Origin: Candidatus Iainarchaeum sp. | Lineage (GTDB): Archaea; Iainarchaeota; Iainarchaeia; Iainarchaeales; GCA-2688035 | Length of the DNA: 32,343 nt | Direction: 5' to 3' | NCBI GenBank assembly: GCA_020053055.1 | Contig: JAGVNX010000055.1 | Span: forward strand, 1 to 32,343 | Shown: positions 14,314-20,890 of the stretch, piece after piece | Layout of the letters: each line of letters opens with the position of its first letter | Position numbering within the stretch: the stretch's first letter is position 1 | Position numbers and translations under genes: made by a program | Notes under the pieces: model-generated | Database searches by the model: none | Seen by the model: only the letters and a program-made list of their open reading frames with translations | Told to the model about the DNA's origin: nothing

Positions 14314-14718
14314 ATGACTCATTACACGAAAGGCGCAAACGCAGAAAGAGAGCTTATTCACCTGCTTTTTGGCAAGGGCTTCAGCGTAATCCGCACAGCT
14401 GGCAGCGGAAAAACCTCTTTGCCAGCCCCGGATATAATCGCCCTGAAGCCAACCAAGCAGCTTGCCTTTGAATGCAAAGCCTGGGCTTCAAATAATCTGT
14501 CAATTCCGCTCGCTTCAATGGAAGAATTTTTGTCCTGGTGCAACCGTGCAGGAATAGAAGCCATTATTGCCTGGAAATATCCAAGAGAAGGATGGTTTTT
14601 TTTAAAGCCCGGGGTTTTCCACAAAACAAGAAAATTTTATGCAATCTCCCACAAAGAAGCAGAAAGGCACAATCTCTACCTAGAAGTAATAACAGGCCTG
14701 CAATCACAATTAAAATGA
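14314..14718 (+). CDS. hjc: Holliday junction resolvase Hjc
   Basis: Hjc cleaves four-way DNA junctions as a homodimer. Its motifs are visible: KGANAERELIHLL (catalytic Glu), VIRTAGSGKTS, the PDI of PAPDIIAL, and FECKAW, giving the PD-(D/E)xK E-D-ExK set. Residue count is 134, normal for the family. I start at ATG 14314 (MTHYTKGANAER); the upstream frame extension in the track runs through the TATA box and a hydrophobic stretch and is rejected. After the TGA stop the frame stays open for 29 coding-looking codons (see findings). A TATA-like TATTAATATATT lies about 25-35 bases upstream. Confidence 0.92.
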   Translation: MTHYTKGANAERELIHLLFGKGFSVIRTAGSGKTSLPAPDIIALKPTKQLAFECKAWASNNLSIPLASMEEFLSWCNRAGIEAIIAWKYPREGWFFLKPGVFHKTRKFYAISHKEAERHNLYLEVITGLQSQLK

Positions 14719-14809
14719 AAATCCGGAAAACAGGAAGAATTCTGGAGAGAAATATCCATGGCACTGCAGAAAGAAGGCGGGCAAAGCGCACTTCCTGAAA
14801 AGAAATAAC

Positions 14810-14845
14810 TTTTTAATATGTTCCAAATATGAAACATATGTTCCA
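14810..14845 (+). promoter_or_regulatory. Promoter/operator of the HTH-nucleotidyltransferase operon
   Basis: The direct repeats ATATGTTCCA start at 14816 and 14836, exactly 20 bases apart, and embrace AAATATGAAAC. The first overlaps a TATA-like TTTTTAATATG. The encoded protein has an N-terminal winged helix, so autoregulation is a reasonable inference. Confidence 0.5.
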
Positions 14846-14864
14846 TTAATTTAATGGTGGTTCC

Positions 14865-15479
14865 TTGCGCCCGGTTCAGAAAATATTTGATTCTAAATCA
14901 AAAATTTTGCTCATGGAGGGGATTCTTAGCCGGCAGGCTGTTTTTTCGGTTTCCCAATTGTCAAGGCTTTGCAGCCTGCCAAAAGCCACTGTTTCAAGAA
15001 TAATAAAAGACTGGGAAGAAGGCGGCTTAATTTTGTCGCAGGAACAAGGCAGGAACAAGCTGGTAAGCATCAACCAGAATTTTTACCTTCTCCCGGAATT
15101 AAAAAGCATTTTTGAAAAAGCCAGGGATTTCCAAAAACCGCTTATTGACAGGCTTAAAACAATGCCAATAATAAAAAGCCGGAGCATAAAGGCAATTGTT
15201 GTTTTCGGCTCAAGAACAACGCAGGATTTTTCACACGCATCTGATTTGGATGTAATGATTGGCTTGGAAGACAAAAACAGCCCAATTGCAGAAAAAATCG
15301 CAGAGGCTTTTGTCCAAGCATCAATAGAAACTGGCATAACTTTTTCCCATGTTTTTTTGGATAAAAAAGAAATTAAAACGCGCTGGAAAGAAAAAGACGA
15401 ATTCATAAGGAACATTTTAGCAAAAGGAAAAATTCTGAAAGGGGGCAAATGGCTTGAACACTTACAGGCAGCACCTTGA
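14865..15479 (+). CDS. Winged-helix plus minimal nucleotidyltransferase protein (MNT-type)
   Basis: Residues about 12-70 are a winged HTH (LSRQAVFSVSQLSRLCSLPKATVSRIIKDWEEGGLI). Residues 105-190 are a minimal nucleotidyltransferase domain with the intact catalytic pattern VVFGSRTTQDFSHASDLDVMIG (GS followed by DxD). Such proteins usually pair with HEPN proteins, where the MNT partner can act as antitoxin by nucleotidylating the HEPN partner. Here a HEPN gene overlaps its 3' end by 26 bases. Start is TTG 14865 after GGTGG. The HTH fusion suggests the protein also binds the repeats in its own promoter. The two-domain architecture is clear; the substrate is unknown. Confidence 0.82.
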   Translation: MRPVQKIFDSKSKILLMEGILSRQAVFSVSQLSRLCSLPKATVSRIIKDWEEGGLILSQEQGRNKLVSINQNFYLLPELKSIFEKARDFQKPLIDRLKTMPIIKSRSIKAIVVFGSRTTQDFSHASDLDVMIGLEDKNSPIAEKIAEAFVQASIETGITFSHVFLDKKEIKTRWKEKDEFIRNILAKGKILKGGKWLEHLQAAP

Positions 15480-15822
15480 TTTGGCAAACGAAAGGTTTGA
15501 AGCTGCAGGAGAAAAGTTTTCTGAAGAAAAATTCCACACAGCGGCGCATTTATTTATCAATGCTGCAATCAATTACCACAATGCGCTTTGCCAGAAATTT
15601 TTGGCAAAAATCCCGAGCCACAAACAGCACTCTGACACGAGTTATTTCAGGGAACTGGCTGGATTTTTGGGAAACGATTCTGCAAAATACCAAAGCGCAT
15701 ACAAATTCCTTATTTCACACAAAAGCGAAGCGGATTATGGGATACAGCTTTCAATTTCAACAGCACAGCAAATCCAGCGCAAAGCCGAAACAATAAAAGA
15801 AATCGCAGAAGCGCTTTTGTAA
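15454..15822 (+). CDS. HEPN-domain protein partnered with the nucleotidyltransferase
   Basis: The 122-residue all-helical protein has the HEPN pattern HLDLANERFEAAGEKFSEEKFHTAAHLFINAAINYHNALCQKFL and a C-terminal helical pair (AYKFLISHKSEADYG). It overlaps the upstream MNT gene by 26 bases and starts with TTG after GGGGGCAAATGG, so the two are translationally coupled. The Rx4-6H RNase motif of toxic HEPN proteins is not evident, so an RNase role is doubtful; nucleotide binding or a structural role is possible. The pair resembles MNT-HEPN toxin-antitoxin modules, but activity is inferred only. Confidence 0.72.
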   Translation: MNTYRQHLDLANERFEAAGEKFSEEKFHTAAHLFINAAINYHNALCQKFLAKIPSHKQHSDTSYFRELAGFLGNDSAKYQSAYKFLISHKSEADYGIQLSISTAQQIQRKAETIKEIAEALL

Positions 15823-15922
15823 CACGCCTGGCAGCGAAAACTTTTGGAGAGAAATCTTTCTTTGCCCCCTAATTCAATGGCTTTTTAATTCTTTTTTTGC
15901 ACAATTATTTTTGCTGATTTTT

Positions 15923-16069
15923 ATGAGAGTTCCTTTGGATGATGTCATTAATGAAGTCAAATTCAGGCTTGAAAACAACAAGGACGGCCTGCGCATAAAA
16001 ATCCTGCTGCAGGAAGCCCTGAAAGCGCTTGAAGATTATAGGCACTTGCTTGACCAAAAGAGAATGTGA
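15923..16069 (+). CDS. Small 48-residue hypothetical protein
   Basis: ATG at 15923 opens a frame too short for the track: it begins MRVPLDDVINEVKFRLENN and continues DGLRIKILLQEALKALEDYRHL. The product is amphipathic, helical and charged, with codon use like its neighbours, and has no membrane segment. A TATA-like CTTTTTAATTC lies about 40 bases upstream. The reverse-strand ORF at 15905-16087 is its shadow. Function unknown. It may be an independent gene or a leftover of a longer helical protein. Confidence 0.5.
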   Translation: MRVPLDDVINEVKFRLENNKDGLRIKILLQEALKALEDYRHLLDQKRM

Positions 16070-16092
16070 CAGCCAGATTTTTGGCAATCATT

Positions 16093-16866
16093 CTAAACTT
16101 TGATTTTTCCCCTTTGCCAGTCCTGAATTAGGGTTTTTGCTGTTGCCTGGGTATCTGGCAAACCGCCTTTCAACAGCTTGTTTTTTTTCATGGCAATTTG
16201 TTCCAATGCTTTTTCAGAATCTGCTTCTTCAATTCCAAAATTTTCTTTCAGCGAATTTGGGTTTTTTTGCAATAGCCATTGAATCAGCTGTAATGCTGTT
16301 GTTTCCGCGTCTTTCAGGCGCTCGGCGTTTTTCGCATTGACAAGCATTAATTCAAACTCGTTTTTTTGTGCAAAAGGAATTATGCCGGGGCTGTCAACAA
16401 GCATTATGTTTTCGCTGATTCTTACAAATTGCTGGCCTCTTGTAAAGCCTGCTTTTACAGCTGTTTTTGCCACTGACTTTCCGCGCAAAACATTGATAAT
16501 GCTGCTTTTTCCGGTATTTGGATAGCCAATAATTCCGACAACAGATTTTTTTCCGCAAATCGCTTTTCCTATTGCTTCACGCAGTTTTCTCACTCCGTCC
16601 CTTTTCTTTGCGCTTAAAAAAACGCAGGGCGCGATTTTTTCCAAGATTTTTTTTTCCTTGAACAGGGTTTCCCTTGTTGACAAATCGCTTTTGTTCAGGA
16701 CAAAAACTAGTTTTTTTCCGGAATTCAAAATTTTTTTTTCAATTCCAAAGTTTCTTGTCAGTTCGGGAAATCGTGCATCAAGCACTTCCAATAGCAAATT
16801 GCTTTCCTGTATTATCCTGAAAATCCGCGAAAAAAAACCCCGTTGCACGCAATTCCCCCCAATCAT
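16093..16866 (-). CDS. Circularly permuted GTPase of the YlqF/YawG family
   Basis: GTPase motifs occur in permuted order. G4 is VLNKSDLS (residues 57-63), G5-like is FLSAKKRDG, G1 is GIIGYPNTGKSSIINVL (112-127), then a GFTRGQQ switch region and G3 VDSPGIIP (157-163). This order defines the YlqF/NOG2 family of ribosome-assembly GTPases acting on the large subunit. The track start at 17085 runs into the divergent gene. I use ATG 16866 (MIGGNCVQRGFFSRIFRIIQESNLLLEVLDARFP), which gives 257 residues. The LLEVLDARFP stretch is the usual beginning of the domain. Confidence 0.9.
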   Translation of the reverse strand: MIGGNCVQRGFFSRIFRIIQESNLLLEVLDARFPELTRNFGIEKKILNSGKKLVFVLNKSDLSTRETLFKEKKILEKIAPCVFLSAKKRDGVRKLREAIGKAICGKKSVVGIIGYPNTGKSSIINVLRGKSVAKTAVKAGFTRGQQFVRISENIMLVDSPGIIPFAQKNEFELMLVNAKNAERLKDAETTALQLIQWLLQKNPNSLKENFGIEEADSEKALEQIAMKKNKLLKGGLPDTQATAKTLIQDWQRGKIKV

Positions 16867-16879
16867 TTGAAAAAAACAA

Positions 16880-16906
16880 TTATATATTTGTTTAGTGCTT
16901 ATATAT
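16880..16906. promoter_or_regulatory. Overlapping divergent promoters
   Basis: TTATATATTT occurs twice, starting at 16880 and 16899. The left copy is correctly placed as TATA box for the plus-strand gene starting at 16925, and the right copy for the minus-strand GTPase starting at 16866. Each gene would use the distal box, so the two promoters interlock. Confidence 0.5.
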
Positions 16907-16924
16907 TTCAATTGGTGGTCTTTT

Positions 16925-17455
16925 TTGGAAGCAAAAAAAGCAATTGAAATCCTTGTTGTTTTTATGGTTATTGCCGGCATTGCCTGGTTTGTTATGCAGG
17001 CAGCAAAATCGCCAACTGTTGAATCAATTGAACAGCCCGATTTTGTTGATTCGGGAGTTTTGGAAGGCACAACATTGCCTGACAATACTCAGTTGTCACC
17101 AGAGCCTGCACTAAGCAGTGACTGCGAAAAAATTACTGATCCTGACAGAAAAGATTACTGTTTTTTTGCAGAAGCCGACGATTCCGGAACTGTTGAACCC
17201 TGCACAAAAATCAGTGACATTGCAGCAAGAAACAATTGTGTGAAAACTCTTGCTGTTGACAAGGCAAATACTTCTTTTTGCAATTACTCCGTAAGCGCTT
17301 TCAATCCGAATGACAATTCCAATGTAAAATATGCCTGTATTTCTGCTGTTGCAGAAGACCAGGCAGATGAAAAAATCTGCAACGAAATTCCAAAAACAGA
17401 CTGGAAAAACAAATGCCTTGAAATCGTTGCAAACTCCCTGCTTAGCCCAGCATAA
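16925..17455 (+). CDS. Membrane-anchored secreted protein with cysteine-pair repeats
   Basis: The 176-residue protein has one N-terminal membrane helix (AIEILVVFMVIAGIAWFVM) and an acidic outer domain with about eight cysteines in repeated pairs: CEKITDPDRKDYCFFAEA, CTKISDIAARNNCVKTLA and CNEIPKTDWKNKCLEIVA. The spacing C-x8-11-(R/K)xxC-xxxA recurs about every 35 residues, suggesting small disulfide-stapled helical hairpins. I reset the start from GTG 16895, which lies within the promoter, to TTG 16925, which follows GGTGG. I do not recognise the family. It shares a divergent promoter with the GTPase gene. Confidence 0.75.
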   Translation: MEAKKAIEILVVFMVIAGIAWFVMQAAKSPTVESIEQPDFVDSGVLEGTTLPDNTQLSPEPALSSDCEKITDPDRKDYCFFAEADDSGTVEPCTKISDIAARNNCVKTLAVDKANTSFCNYSVSAFNPNDNSNVKYACISAVAEDQADEKICNEIPKTDWKNKCLEIVANSLLSPA

Positions 17456-17497
17456 GCTTTTTTGAAAAACAAAAAAAGTTGAAAGAGTTTTTTTTGT

Positions 17498-17779
17498 TCA
17501 GAGTTTGTAAATGTTATCGTGATGGTCAAAATCCAGAAACAGAATGAAATTCTTGTCTTTTTCGACTTTGAAGGTCAGGACAAAACTCTTGTCAATGTGT
17601 ACGCGTTTCTGGTCGCTCAAATCGTGCCGCAAGTTTTTGAAATGGTCAATTGTTTGCCAATCGCTTTGAACAATCTGCTCGGCTTTTTTCAAAACAATTT
17701 CATACCGCTTGCGGTCCTTTTTGAAAAGCGTGGACAGCTTTTCCTTTAACAAATCGCTGAAATCATATGAAAAAGGCAT
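17498..17779 (-). CDS. RelE/YafQ-type toxin
   Basis: The 93-residue basic protein has the compact RelE/ParE fold pattern: an N-terminal helical hairpin (YEIVLKKAEQIVQSD), then KNLRHDLSDQKRVHIDKSFVLTFKVEKDKNFILFLDFDHHDNIY, where the four-strand sheet carries Arg, Lys and His residues. RelE relatives cleave mRNA in the ribosome. Its ATG follows directly after the TGA of the antitoxin gene (AACTGAATG). Catalytic residues in this superfamily vary, so activity cannot be judged. The pair is a type II toxin-antitoxin operon. Confidence 0.8.
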   Translation of the reverse strand: MPFSYDFSDLLKEKLSTLFKKDRKRYEIVLKKAEQIVQSDWQTIDHFKNLRHDLSDQKRVHIDKSFVLTFKVEKDKNFILFLDFDHHDNIYKL

Positions 17780-18034
17780 TCAGTTTCCTTCTATTTCGGA
17801 ACGCAACTGTTTTATAGTAGTGGCCCTATGGCCGTATTTTTTAAAGTGCGCTTCTTCTACAGCCAGAATCTTTTTGACATATTCAGGTTTAACTTCGAGT
17901 TCAATTTCATTCGAACCATACAATTCCACAAAACGGTTCAAGGCTTCACTCTTGTCTTTCAAATCATATTTGGCTTTGACCATAGAAAGCACCCGATTGG
18001 TATACTGATTCAGTTTTACCCGCGCATCAATCAT
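17780..18034 (-). CDS. Ribbon-helix-helix antitoxin
   Basis: From ATG 18034 the protein reads MIDARVKLNQYTNRVLSMVKAKYDLKDKSEALNRFVELYG: a short strand, then two helices, the RHH pattern. The C-terminal half (VKPEYVKKILAVEEAHFKKYGHRATTIKQLRSEIEG) resembles the toxin-binding segment of RelB-like antitoxins. I reset the start from 18064, since that extension would run through the operator. The gene immediately precedes the toxin. Four iterons cover its promoter, so autorepression by the RHH domain is likely. Confidence 0.82.
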   Translation of the reverse strand: MIDARVKLNQYTNRVLSMVKAKYDLKDKSEALNRFVELYGSNEIELEVKPEYVKKILAVEEAHFKKYGHRATTIKQLRSEIEGN

Positions 18035-18036
18035 AT

Positions 18037-18282
18037 TTACACACCACATACACTCAATATACACATGAAATACACAACACTATAAAATCTTTTCTTTGAT
18101 GCCCAGCTGCCTTTTTGCGATTTTTGCATCAATTCTTTTAATTGTTTTTCAAAAAATTGTTGCAAAATTGACAACAGGTTTTGCACAAGGGGTTTTCTCG
18201 AAATGTCATGCGGATTGAAAACCCGGTAACGATTGCATTCCTTGCACTTGTATTGAATGTCCAGAATTGTATTCCAAGCCAT
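18037..18282 (-). CDS. Possible small protein with one CxxC motif
   Basis: From ATG 18282: MAWNTILDIQYKCKECNRYRVFNPHDISRKP, then helical QNLLSILQQFFEKQLKELMQKSQ. Codon use looks coding for about the first 68 codons. The last 13 (YSVVYFMCILSVCGV) are simply the TA promoter and iterons read through, so the authentic C-terminus may have been lost when the TA module arrived. TATA-like CCTTTTTATTATT lies about 25 bases upstream of the ATG. There is only one CxxC, so a zinc site would need a dimer or other ligands. Function unknown. Confidence 0.45.
   Translation of the reverse strand: MAWNTILDIQYKCKECNRYRVFNPHDISRKPLVQNLLSILQQFFEKQLKELMQKSQKGSWASKKRFYSVVYFMCILSVCGV
18038..18075 (-). promoter_or_regulatory. 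Toxin-antitoxin operator with four 11-bp iterons
   Basis: TACAC occurs at 18038, 18049, 18060 and 18071, exactly 11 bases apart, and three of the four read ATACAC. On the operon strand these are GTGTA repeats. A TATA-like TTTTATAG lies just upstream (about 18081-18088), so the array covers the expected transcription start and would block polymerase when bound by the RHH antitoxin. Repeats on one face of the helix suit cooperative RHH binding. Confidence 0.75.
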
Positions 18283-18389
18283 GGCAATAATCCGTTTTTG
18301 AATAATAAAAAGGTTTTGTTATTTCGAACGGTTTTTAAAAACTGGTTTATTTATAGCAAAAGAGCGGGGCAAATTATAAATATTAGTTT

Positions 18390-19010
18390 ATGGCAACTAA
18401 TTGGCTGTATGACCGTGATTGTATGAAACCAGGAGAAAGACCTCCACAAAGAGGCATTGAAAAACGAATTTCACCATTGTCAGAAACAAGAGCTAAATTA
18501 ATTGTCAAAGGAACTATTAGGCCCCAAAATCTTGCCGAATTCGAAGCAGCAAAAGAATTTTTAGCCGGATTGGGAACGAAAAATTCTAGGCCAAGAGAAA
18601 TTGGAATGGCTAGGGTAAGTACCTTAAGACCACTTAAGAGGTATGAAAGAATGCCGGTGGTAAATGAGTGGATTGTAATAAGTGAAAAACTTTGTTTAGC
18701 TAGATTAAAGGTTCCTGTAACCGTTCTTCCCCCAAAAAATTCCTCTGAAATTGCCATGGATATCAAAATGGATTTGGTTGTTGAATTTGAACCTGGAAAA
18801 AAACTTCCAAAAGGCATTCACGAAAAATCGCTTTATGCACAAACCGTGGATGGAAAACACCAAGTAAGAATGGTTGGGTATGGAGTTGGAAATTTGAGTA
18901 TTGATGTTGAAAGAATTTTTAGTGGGGATCAACCCCGCCAAAAGCATTTTCCCGCAATTGTTATCCCGTGGAAAGTATTTGAAGGCAGTGAACCGACAAA
19001 AAAATATTGA
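18390..19010 (+). CDS. Hypothetical protein, 206 residues
   Basis: Soluble protein with no signal peptide, membrane helix or recognisable motif. It begins MATNWLYDRDCMKPGERPP and contains beta-rich segments such as AKLIVKGTIRPQNLAEFEAAKEFLAGLG, KVPVTVLPP and AMDIKMDLVVEFEPGKKLP. The alternation of strands and a conserved-looking YGVGNLSIDVERIF suggests an all-beta or alpha/beta fold. TATA-like TTATTTATAG at about 18346 fits leaderless transcription from near the ATG. Its codons use fewer TTG/TTT-rich patterns and more A-ending codons than the neighbours, a weak hint of different origin. I do not recognise it. Confidence 0.7.
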   Translation: MATNWLYDRDCMKPGERPPQRGIEKRISPLSETRAKLIVKGTIRPQNLAEFEAAKEFLAGLGTKNSRPREIGMARVSTLRPLKRYERMPVVNEWIVISEKLCLARLKVPVTVLPPKNSSEIAMDIKMDLVVEFEPGKKLPKGIHEKSLYAQTVDGKHQVRMVGYGVGNLSIDVERIFSGDQPRQKHFPAIVIPWKVFEGSEPTKKY

Positions 19011-19078
19011 TTTTTTAAACAAGCGCTGTAACCCATAAAAACGGCAATTTTTGTCTCTGGAAGTTTTAAAAAAGCTCG

Positions 19079-19216
19079 TTATTTTAACAAAATAATTTCC
19101 TTGTTTACTCTATCAACCACTCGATTGCAGGTTTGGCATTCCTGTATCAATTGCAGGCACGATTCCTTGTTTTTTTTGTGAACCAATGCGCCTTTTTCGG
19201 AATTCGATTTTTGCAT
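19079..19216 (-). CDS. 45-residue protein coupled to pth2
   Basis: The ATG overlaps the pth2 stop in TGATG, and the frame stays open for 45 codons: MQKSNSEKGALVHKKNKES, then CLQLIQECQTCNRVVDRVNKEI and a short hydrophobic end. It is too short for the track. The three cysteines (CLQLIQECQTC) include a CxxC, within a helical, charged protein. The tight stop-start overlap is the strongest argument that it is translated. Function unknown. Confidence 0.6.
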   Translation of the reverse strand: MQKSNSEKGALVHKKNKESCLQLIQECQTCNRVVDRVNKEIILLK

Positions 19217-19557
19217 CAAAGTAGTTTCAAGTGCCCGATAAAAGCGTCAATTTCTTTTTCTTCTGCTGGCCCTATTCCAATGCAGGTTGCTTCTCCGGGC
19301 TCGATTTGCGTCAGGCCCGCATCCTTAATCAGGGCTGTTGGAAATTTTTTCTTTAATTTTTCAAACAATTCGAATAATTCTTTTTTTGAAGCGATTTTTA
19401 AGACAACTTTTTTCATTCCCGATGCGCGCCATTCTGCAACATTATTTTGATTTGTTTTCAGCATTGCTTCTATGCTTGCATGGGCGCATTGGGCGCAGGT
19501 TTTTCCTTTTCCCATTTTTAAGTCTGTTCTTACAACAATTGCCTGTTTAAGTGGCAT
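19216..19557 (-). CDS. pth2: Peptidyl-tRNA hydrolase, archaeal type (Pth2)
   Basis: Pth2 releases peptides from prematurely dropped peptidyl-tRNAs. The 113-residue protein shows the family blocks KQAIVVRTDLKMGKGKTCAQCAHASIEA, VVLKIASKKELFELFEKLK and ALIKDAGLTQIEPGEATCIGIGP, including the lysine, histidine and aspartate of the active site region. Length is normal. The ATG start follows GGTGATTGC. A 45-codon ORF overlaps its stop codon, and a TATA-like TTAAATATAAG lies upstream near 19595. Confidence 0.95.
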   Translation of the reverse strand: MPLKQAIVVRTDLKMGKGKTCAQCAHASIEAMLKTNQNNVAEWRASGMKKVVLKIASKKELFELFEKLKKKFPTALIKDAGLTQIEPGEATCIGIGPAEEKEIDAFIGHLKLL

Positions 19558-19621
19558 GCAATCACCATTACAAATAAATATCTGATAATCTTATATTTAA
19601 GAATAGGAATAGTGAATAAAA

Positions 19622-20227
19622 ATGGATTTTAAGGCGCAATCGTCTCCCGAATATCTTCTGGTTTTTGTTTCGATTATGGTGCTTCTTATTACCGCGGTTT
19701 CGGTTTTTTTTGTTGTTTTGTCGCCAAAGCTTGCTTGTTATTCAAGCGACCCAAAAATAATAGTTGAAAATTATGCTCTGCCTTATTCAAAAAATTATGC
19801 CCTTGCAGTTTGCCCAAACGGCTCGTGTAATATTTGGGGTTATCTTTACACTGGCGATACTTCTGGAAAAATGACACTGAAAAATTTAACTGGGGAAACA
19901 ATTTTTGTTGTGGGCGTAGAACCTGACAATAAAAGCTATTCCAGCCAGCAATATCCAAGCTGCATGTTTGTACAGCTTTTTGTGCCATATTATATTAATG
20001 GGCAGAGTTATAACAGAATCAATGGCGGCAACAGCATTCAAATCGCGTCAGGAAACAATATCATAATCAATAACCTGTTTTTGAGCCAGGAAGCTTTGGG
20101 ATTAGGCTGCAAAGCAGATGATTTTCCATATCCTGCAGTTTATTCTTTTGCATTGACTTATGAGGGCAAAGCTGCGCGCCAGCAGACAGTAAAAATAACG
20201 TGTGAAGGGTTTCCTGAAAAAAACTAG
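19622..20227 (+). CDS. Second pilin-like protein with class III signal peptide
   Basis: The N-terminus MDFKAQSSPEYLLVFVSIMVLLITAVSVFFVVL has Lys-Ala before Gln, Glu a few residues later (the PEY variant) and one long hydrophobic helix, as expected for an archaeal prepilin peptidase substrate. The outer domain (about 165 residues) is beta-rich and Asn/Tyr/Ser-rich with about six cysteines (KLACYSS, AVCPNGSCN, YPSCMF, LGCKADD, ITCEG), implying disulfides. Its 3' end overlaps that of nifU by 4 bases, in convergent orientation. A TATA-like TTATATTTAAG is shared or overlapping with the pth2 promoter region. Role in filaments is inferred only. Confidence 0.78.
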   Translation: MDFKAQSSPEYLLVFVSIMVLLITAVSVFFVVLSPKLACYSSDPKIIVENYALPYSKNYALAVCPNGSCNIWGYLYTGDTSGKMTLKNLTGETIFVVGVEPDNKSYSSQQYPSCMFVQLFVPYYINGQSYNRINGGNSIQIASGNNIIINNLFLSQEALGLGCKADDFPYPAVYSFALTYEGKAARQQTVKITCEGFPEKN

Positions 20228-20880
20228 TTTTTTCCAAAATGCTTTTCTTTATAATATTTAATTAGTTTTTTGGCTTCTGGAATGCAGTTTTTGTCACTGA
20301 TTCCTATTTTTGTTCTTTTTTGGATGTCTTCAAAAGTTTTTGCGCCTTCAAGGACTGCTTCTTCAATGTCCTTGTTTGTGATTTTCAATGCCTTGTCAAT
20401 GATTTTTGTTTCCTTTTCTGTTATCCTGTCAAATTGTTTTGTTTTTCTGAAATAATCGTTGATTGCTTCTCTCAAGGCTTTGTCTCCAAGCACAGAGCAA
20501 TGCACTTTTCTTTCCGGCAATCCGCCTAACCTGTTCATAATGTCTTTTGGAGCCAGTTTCAAGGCATTTTCCAGTTTCATTCCTTTTTTTTCAGTAACCA
20601 TTACTGTTAACATTGAAGTTGAAGCTATCGCAGAGGCGCACCCGAACGTTTGGAATTTGCATTCCTTGATGCGGTCTGTTTTTTTGTCAACTTTAATCCA
20701 AATGCGCATAATATCCCCGCAAGCCGGGCTTCCCACTTGGCCAACTCCGTCTGCCTTGTATTTTTTTGCTTCTGCCTTGTTTTTGAAAATGTTTCTTGGA
20801 TTAAAAAAATGGTCTTTGACTTTTTCGGAATAAAACCAGCCTTCGCTTCCAACAACATCCGGCCTGAATCCGTGTTTCAA
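20224..20880 (-). CDS. nifU: NifU/IscU-type iron-sulfur scaffold with degenerate C-terminal domain
   Basis: The N-terminal scaffold domain keeps the three ligand cysteines and the aspartate: GSPACGD (Cys54, Asp56), FQTFGCASAIAS (Cys81) and KVHCSVLGD (Cys128). It assembles Fe-S clusters from sulfur supplied by IscS, encoded 10 bases upstream. Residues 155-210 resemble a BFD-like [2Fe-2S] helical domain as in NifU (NKDIEEAVLEGAKTFEDIQKRTKIG), but the expected cysteines are missing: only one (NCIP) remains. So the second domain probably binds no cluster. The N-terminal extension of about 30 residues (FRPDVVGSEGWFYSEKVKDHFFNPRN) includes the usual HFxNPRN motif. Confidence 0.9.
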   Translation of the reverse strand: MKHGFRPDVVGSEGWFYSEKVKDHFFNPRNIFKNKAEAKKYKADGVGQVGSPACGDIMRIWIKVDKKTDRIKECKFQTFGCASAIASTSMLTVMVTEKKGMKLENALKLAPKDIMNRLGGLPERKVHCSVLGDKALREAINDYFRKTKQFDRITEKETKIIDKALKITNKDIEEAVLEGAKTFEDIQKRTKIGISDKNCIPEAKKLIKYYKEKHFGKN

Positions 20881-20890
20881 AATTTCACCT

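Noticed and set aside
16867-17085. N-terminal extension of the permuted GTPase
   Set aside because: It covers the divergent promoter and is antisense to the Cys-repeat protein; the domain begins just after ATG 16866.
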